64,000 bases of DNA, taken from Capsicum annuum. Its lineage: Eukaryota; Streptophyta; Magnoliopsida; Solanales; Solanaceae. Shown here piece after piece: positions 58,704 to 64,000 of the stretch (positions within the stretch are counted from its first letter, which is position 1; every line of letters starts with the position of its first letter). The position numbers were made by a program, and so were the translations under genes. The stretch covers positions 12,959,119 through 13,023,118 of the forward strand of contig NC_061119.1 of NCBI RefSeq assembly GCF_002878395.1, written 5' to 3'. A model generated the notes under the pieces. It had not been told where the DNA came from and did not search any database. It saw only the letters and a list, made by a program, of their open reading frames with translations.

Positions 58704-61261
58704 TGAAACACCCTAGGTTTTGGTCCTAAGAAATTTTTTTGGATTTTGGGGTTTTGGACAATATATGACCGGTGGTTACCAGCCGTATAATGGGGACGAG
58801 TGGTATGCCTTAGTCATAGACCAGTGTTGGTTGGTGGGTTGGATTGGTTTCTGGAATAGGTACAACTTGGGTTGGTACGAGTCATATGGATGGATACGGG
58901 TCGTTTGTTTTTTTTTTACTTCACTTGATCTGAGACTTAGTCTTGGATCTGAGTACGAGTGGCTCACCATGAGTCGTAATCTAGGGTACGAGTCGTACCA
59001 TGAACTCATATAGTGGATAGTGTTCAAACCTCTTATGATTCTATTCTGTTAGGGGTATGGGTCAAGGGTACTAGTTGTATGCTTGGGTACAACTTGGTTT
59101 GGGTGAGTCATATAGGAGATAGTGTTAGGTAATGGGAGCCTCAGGGTACGAGTAGTAGGTACTACTCGTATGGAGGGGTACGATTGGTATGGCGAGTCGT
59201 ACCTATATGCAGGATTTTTATATAGTTTAAGTAGGGATAATCTGGACATTTCTCATCTTAACCTATTAAGGCCCATGACTTATAATCCACTTGGGAAGTT
59301 ATTTATCCTAGTATTCTATCATTACAGACTTAGAAAGCTCTCATAAACATTCTATAATTTTCTCTAAGGCTTTTGGGTAAAGGAAGACTAGGGTTTCACT
59401 AAGGTGGTCAATTTGGGACTTGTGTTGGTGATTTCTCGCCATCATCTTCTTAATTTAAGGCAAGATACTTCTCCCTCATTGTTAGTTCCAACTAAAGACA
59501 TGTTTTATATAATGTTTTCATGGCTTGATTATTGTATGGCTTTGGGTTTTCAAATATATGTTGGGGTTTTGATTATAAATGTTTGGTTATGGTTTTCCCA
59601 TGTTTAATTTATGTTTTTACATGATTTAATGTTGGTTGGACGATTGGATGCATGGAAATGGTTAATTGGTATATGAAATTAGTTTTGGAAATACTATGTC
59701 CCCAACATGTTTGATAAAATGCCTTTGATAATGCTTTTATTAAATTATGGAACTTTTAATAGAGTTATTGCATGGTATGGTTTGGTAATGGAACCCTAAA
59801 TGGTTTAAATGGTTTGGAATGGTTAATTGGTAAGGTTTTGGTGGTCATGGTAATAGTTAATTAGACATCCTTGTGGGGTACAATAAAATCCCTCAAATAA
59901 ACATGTTAATGAACAACTTATGGGGTACACAGGATTCCCCCAAGCAGCTTAATAATGGAACACTTGTGGGGTACACAGGACTCCCCGGCTATACAGGACT
60001 CCCCTAAGTTTATAATAACGAATCTGTTGGGTACATGAAAATCCTCTAAGGTTGGTAATAAGGACATTGTTTGCAAACTATAGTCGGTATGACGATACCA
60101 CCACTCATAGCCTTGGTTAATTATAATGGATTAATGGGTTGGTTAGATGGAAATGGTTTTAATTGCGCAATAATGGCGGGGTGTGATCGCTAACCGTGAA
60201 GGTGCGAGTCTAATAGGCAGACACCGAAAACTCATGTTTGCCGATATGAGGGGTTGGTCAAAGAGACCATATATGATACTATGAGGTAGATTGGAAGCCT
60301 CTGAGTATACTATACATATGTATCATAAAGAGTGAGGGTACTCGAGATCCCTTACTCTTATGGTATCTTCGATTCGTAACTACATGCATCTGAGCCTGTT
60401 CAAGGGGTTACGCTGGACCAATATACCCGTGGGTGGTTTTAGGATGGTTAAGCTACATATACCCAGGTTAATGATTTTAAATGCATGCTAAACCCAATTT
60501 TTTTTTTTTTTGGCATGGTTATATATATGTGTGTGTGTGTATGTATGTATGGTTTGTGTGCATATGGTTGGTTTACTTGGTTTTACTGGTTGGTATTATT
60601 TTATCCCTATCCTGAATACTTGTTAGTGTTCACCCGCTAACCCGTCCTCAAGCGGCTGTATCCCCATGTAATGCAAGAACCTACCATTCTACTCCTCCTA
60701 TTTAGTGTTCGGACTCGGGATCAGTTCGGTTGGATTAAAGTGGTGTGCTTTCATATTTTGGAAGACTTCATTTCATGTTCATGGACGTTTTTACTTTTTT
60801 TAAATTATTTATGGATATTGGTTTTGGTTATGGTTGGGAGCATGTCCCAACCGGATATTTGTTTTCTTTTGGTTAGAGGCTTTTGTGAAACTTCTATGGA
60901 TTGGTATGGGCGAGATAGGTAGTGGTGTCAGTCTTAGTATTGGCATTGGCATTGGGCTGACATCGTTGGACTAAATTTCTCACTGTTCCATCCTTTTATG
61001 TTATGAAACTTGATTTTAGTTTATGGCTTTGGTTACAATATTAGTTGGGCTTCGGTCGATTGGACTCGATTCGTTCGGTCACGGTTATAGACCTATCCCA
61101 AAGTCTAAATATGAGAAATTACACGCTATCTTGTTATATGTTCGAAATTTATCCAACTCAAGGTATTCATTGGATGGTTGGGTTGGGTATTGGGAGCGGT
61201 CCCTGGTCCTGGTTGGACTTGAGATGCCCATTATGACAAGGCCTCTGGTTGGGTCGTGTCA
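58704..61261 (+). mobile_element. 3' LTR of element D
   Basis: 2558 bp. TGAAACACCC start, TGTCA end, followed by TTAAT. It carries a GTGTGTGTGTATGTATGTATGG microsatellite at 60525-60550 and GGGGTACA.A.GATTCCCCC-type tandem phrases at 59880-60060. Confidence 0.92.
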
Positions 61262-61774
61262 TTAATGGTGAGATATTTCATTTCTAATCCCTCGTCAAGA
61301 TGATGATAGAGAAATATCATGGCCTTGGTACAGTCTTGATTTGATGTTTGATAGCGTCTGTCAGACCCATCACATCCAAATGGATTTAGGCATTAAGTTT
61401 TCAAGATATGTAGGGGTTTACCCAATACTTCTAGGGCAACAAATTCACGTTTAGATATATTTGACATTAATTTAAGAAAGTATATTCTTACCTTTACTAT
61501 TATTGAAAAGTCTTTGCTTAAAATGATAGAGACTCGTGCTGATAACGTGATATAAAATTATCTAAGAAAGTAACAAAGAGTAAATATGTAAAAAGGAAGA
61601 ATTTTATATATTAGTGTTCTCTCTGTATTTTCTAAATAAACCATGGCTATTTATAGCCAAGATTGGAATTTATCCAACTCAAGGAGTAGAGGATTAGTTG
61701 GCTATGAGCCAAACTAAGAGTATGCCACATGACATCCATTTTAGACACACGGCATCCACTTATATTTCATAACA
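61262..61774 (-). pseudogene. Copia element E: gag N-terminus, primer site and 5' LTR
   Basis: The 5' LTR is 61548-61774 (227 bp; on the minus strand TGTTATGAAATATAAG...TTTTATATCA). The primer-site sequence CGTTATCAGCACGAG follows at 61547-61533. Gag starts at 61467 (MSNISKREFVALEVLGK), has a stop after LHILKT, and reads through TKAMIFLYHHLDEGLEMKYL to the insertion point. Across the TTAAT duplication it continues as TIKDPLILWNN at 47.7 kb, confirming one element cut in two by gypsy D. Confidence 0.88.
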
Positions 61775-62715
61775 TACTACCTTATTTTCCAGGTTTAGAA
61801 AAATTATTTTCCATATATGTTTATATGTTGTCTAGGTGTTTTTACCAAACTCACATAACTATATACCCAATTCAATCAAAATGACCACACGAGAGGATCA
61901 TTTGAAGCCTAAAAGACAAGAACGAGAAAGAAAAGTTAAGATTTTTATCCTGATTTTCTTATCAAATTTGGGTATTAATTTTCTATTGAAGAAAAATAAA
62001 AGTGATACCATATTATTTTTACTATTTCTAAAATAAAAATATAAAACTTTTATATATTTGCCTAACATCTTTCTTAAGAAAAGGTTTTGAACCGAACAAC
62101 ACGACACATTTGGGATAGCATAAGCGCAAGTTTTCTTTCTTTTTCCTTATTCCTAGTTAGCGAATCAAAATCTGAGTCTCTCTGAAAGTGAGTGAACCTC
62201 AAGGAGAGGCACAAACATTGGTCTAGCTTAATGTGTCCGTGGTCCTGGAATGAAATATGAGATTAGAAGTCAAATATTTGGCATATAATTATCACACCAA
62301 CATGTGGGAGCATGCATGAGGTAGTTATATATTTTCATCTCATGAAGAAGGTTAGGTAGCCAAATGAGCTCAAGAGCAGCTAGCTTCTTAATTTTATTTT
62401 TTTTATAATCATGATATTTGGGCCAGCTTGCGTGCACCTCGACTAATTCCACCAGATACCTGTCAACATTTGTAAAAGTATTCTTTGGTTATTTATGTAA
62501 ATATGGTTAAGCAGGCAACAGTGGCTACAAATAGAAGGCCAGATTTGCTGTACACTATGCCAATATGTACTTACTGTTAGTTGTAGCATGCCATTTTTTC
62601 CATTGTTTCACATTTTCCAGCAGATTAGGCCCAAAGGATTAGTGGGCTTCTTTTAAAATAAAAAGTAATGATCCAATCAAATTATTATTTTTTTTTTAAA
62701 AAAAATTCATTTACA
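61775..62715. other. No gene supported
   Basis: Mixed AT-rich sequence. Open frames at 61836-62036 (Lys-rich) and 62270-62452 show no recognisable domain or splice context. Confidence 0.4.
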
Positions 62716-62724
62716 TAAAATAAG

Positions 62725-63195
62725 AGAAAAATATGCGAAAAATATTTGTACTTTGCATAAATTTGTAGTTGCGCATACTGAAATTTGCGGGGATCCTATG
62801 ACCCCCTAGACTTTTTTTCTGTATTAAAATGACATATGTCTGCCCACTTGGACCATTTATTCAGTCACCCAAAGGGCGGTGATTCACACGGGACCTTTCA
62901 ACAAATAATTATTCCTCTTAATTTCAACTTTTACTATTAGAAATCCCACCATGATAATATCTCAAGGTTATATAATTAGGAGTTAAAACATAACTAAGAG
63001 GAATAATTATTTGTTGAAAGGTCCCATGTGAATTACGACCCTTTAGGTAATTAAATGAGTGATCCAAATGAAAAGATATATACCATTTAAATACGGGAAA
63101 AAATGTCTAGGAGGGTCATAGGACCCCCCGCAAAGTTCAGTATGCGCAACTACAATTAGGCAAAGTACAAATATTTTTCGGATCATTATCCCTAA
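62725..63195. mobile_element. Foldback MITE with arms of about 200 bp
   Basis: The left arm (about 62735-62940) reads GAAAAATATTTGTACTTTGC, TTGTAGTTGCGCATACTGAA, GGGACCTTTCAACAAATAA. The right arm (about 63000-63190) is their complement with moderate divergence and small indels. A roughly 60-bp AT-rich centre separates them. No coding sequence. Superfamily not assigned. Confidence 0.75.
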
Positions 63196-63239
63196 AAAAA
63201 GTTCAAAGTTCACAACAAATATAGCCAAGCTTTTGTTTA

Positions 63240-63690
63240 TTGCTTAAAATCTCTTTCTTTTTTTATTTGGTAATTTTTTTAAAAAAAAATCTCTTTTTTT
63301 GCTGCATTTTTTTATCGCTTTTTTTTTTCTTTTTTAAAAATGTTTTCCATGTCTTTTTTTATGTGTCAATATTGCATAAGTGGTGTATAAATATTTATAT
63401 ATCATGTATAAATAGTTATGTAGTGTATATATAATGCATTGATATTGTATAAATAGTTATGTAGTGTATATATAATGTATCAATATTGTATAAATAGTGT
63501 ATAAACGTATATAGATATTGTATAAATAATTATGTAATGTATTGATATTGTATAAATAATATATAAATGTGTATTAACATTGTATAAAGAGGTATGTAAT
63601 ATATCAACATTATATACATGATGTATAATCGTGTATTGATATTATATAAATAATTATGTAATGTATCAATATCGATATTTATTTAACTAT
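63240..63690. repeat. Poly-pyrimidine run and AT-rich degenerate repeats
   Basis: 63250-63345 is T/C-rich. 63360-63680 repeats TGTATAAATAGTTATGTA.TGTAT and TATCAATATTGTATAAATA phrases at irregular spacing of roughly 30-60 bp. Confidence 0.65.
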
Positions 63691-63739
63691 CATGTCCTCC
63701 CACGTTAATAAATAAAAGTCTAAATAGAAAAAGGGAAAA

Positions 63740-64000
63740 GGATTAAATATGTCCTTAAATTTTGCTAAAATGTTTAGATATACCCTTCGTTAAAAGTGTA
63801 GCTCACCAATGTACTTGCCGTCTAAGTCTTGGTCCATATATACCCTTGTTGCAAAGTTCTAGGTCATATATACCCCCGTTGTCAAGTTTTGATTCATATA
63901 TACCCCTGTTGCTATTAATTATTTTGTTAAAATTGTTCAACTTTTTCTCTTCTTTTTTTTTAAGAAATCATATTTCCCACATCACTTTTTAATTGTCACT
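63740..64000. mobile_element. Left arm of a second long-TIR element, cut by the window end
   Basis: ATGTTTAGATATACCCTTCG, GTAGCTCACCAATGTACTTG, CCGTCTAAGTCTTGGTCCAT and repeated ATATATACCCC.GTTG.CAAG units match the left arm at 43775-43990 in the same order and orientation. The open frame 63762-63992 is a shadow of these units. Confidence 0.7.

Larger units (their letters stand above)
47708..61261 (+). mobile_element. Ty3/gypsy Tekay/Del-like chromovirus D, TSD TTAAT
   Basis: LTR1 is 47708-53637 (its true length is about 2.56 kb once nested element C is removed) and LTR2 is 58704-61261. Both begin TGAAACACC and end in TGTCA. The duplication TTAAT is perfect (47703-47707 and 61262-61266). The primer site TGGTATCAAAGC (53641-53652, tRNA-Met) follows LTR1 and TTAGTAGGGGAGAC precedes LTR2 as polypurine tract. 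The two LTRs differ by many substitutions and indels (for example extra text near 59985-60060 in LTR2), so it is old. Confidence 0.93.

Overview
The window is plant nuclear DNA, AT-rich and made almost entirely of transposable elements in many states of decay. The families present (a TS-type SINE, Tekay/Del-like chromovirus LTRs of about 2.5 kb, a DUF1985/Ulp1-like peptidase family with characteristic introns, TGTTATG...TATAACA copia elements) point to Solanaceae, most likely a Capsicum-like genome. That placement rests on recognition and was not tested by a search. Two runs of exactly 100 N (16035-16134 and 30781-30880) are assembly gaps. Layout: 1-655 is the end of a gypsy LTR. 656-13.9 kb is a district of Ulp1-like (C48 peptidase, DUF1985) genes: a broken plus-strand copy (2841-8935) split by a solo gypsy LTR (4799-7285), and a minus-strand copy lacking its catalytic end (10470-12274). 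Between them lies a small intact two-exon GRF zinc-finger gene (9439-9722, minus). Introns and flanks here carry arrays of a short palindrome-like motif around CATCTGTTGCAACAGATG. 14085-24474 is the only recognisable host gene: a fatty acyl-CoA reductase (FAR) pseudogene on the minus strand. Its exons can be followed piece by piece, although it has been opened by a nearly intact 5.2 kb hAT transposon (15407-20589, TSD GTTAAAAG), a TRIM-like LTR element (20711-21877, TSD TATCT) and several MITEs. 25.25-30.3 kb is a degenerate L1-type LINE on the minus strand. 30.6-32.1 kb is a purine/pyrimidine foldback around the second gap. 33336-41944 is a TSD-flanked (GAAGT) copia insertion holding a second copia copy in opposite orientation. 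41.9-44.8 kb holds AT-rich repeats, a 16-bp perfect hairpin and a long-TIR element whose family recurs at the right edge of the window. From 46.2 to 61.8 kb there is a clear three-layer nest: copia element E (gag/protease) was cut in gag by gypsy element D (47708-61261, TSD TTAAT), and D's 5' LTR was later cut by a non-autonomous LTR element C (47842-51207, TSD TGGTT). 61.8-64.0 kb holds a foldback MITE, AT-rich degenerate repeats and part of a second long-TIR element. Nothing here works as an operon or pathway. The story is one of nested insertions whose order can be read from target-site duplications and restored reading frames. The features with most claim to function are the small GRF zinc-finger gene and the hAT transposase, which has one in-frame stop.
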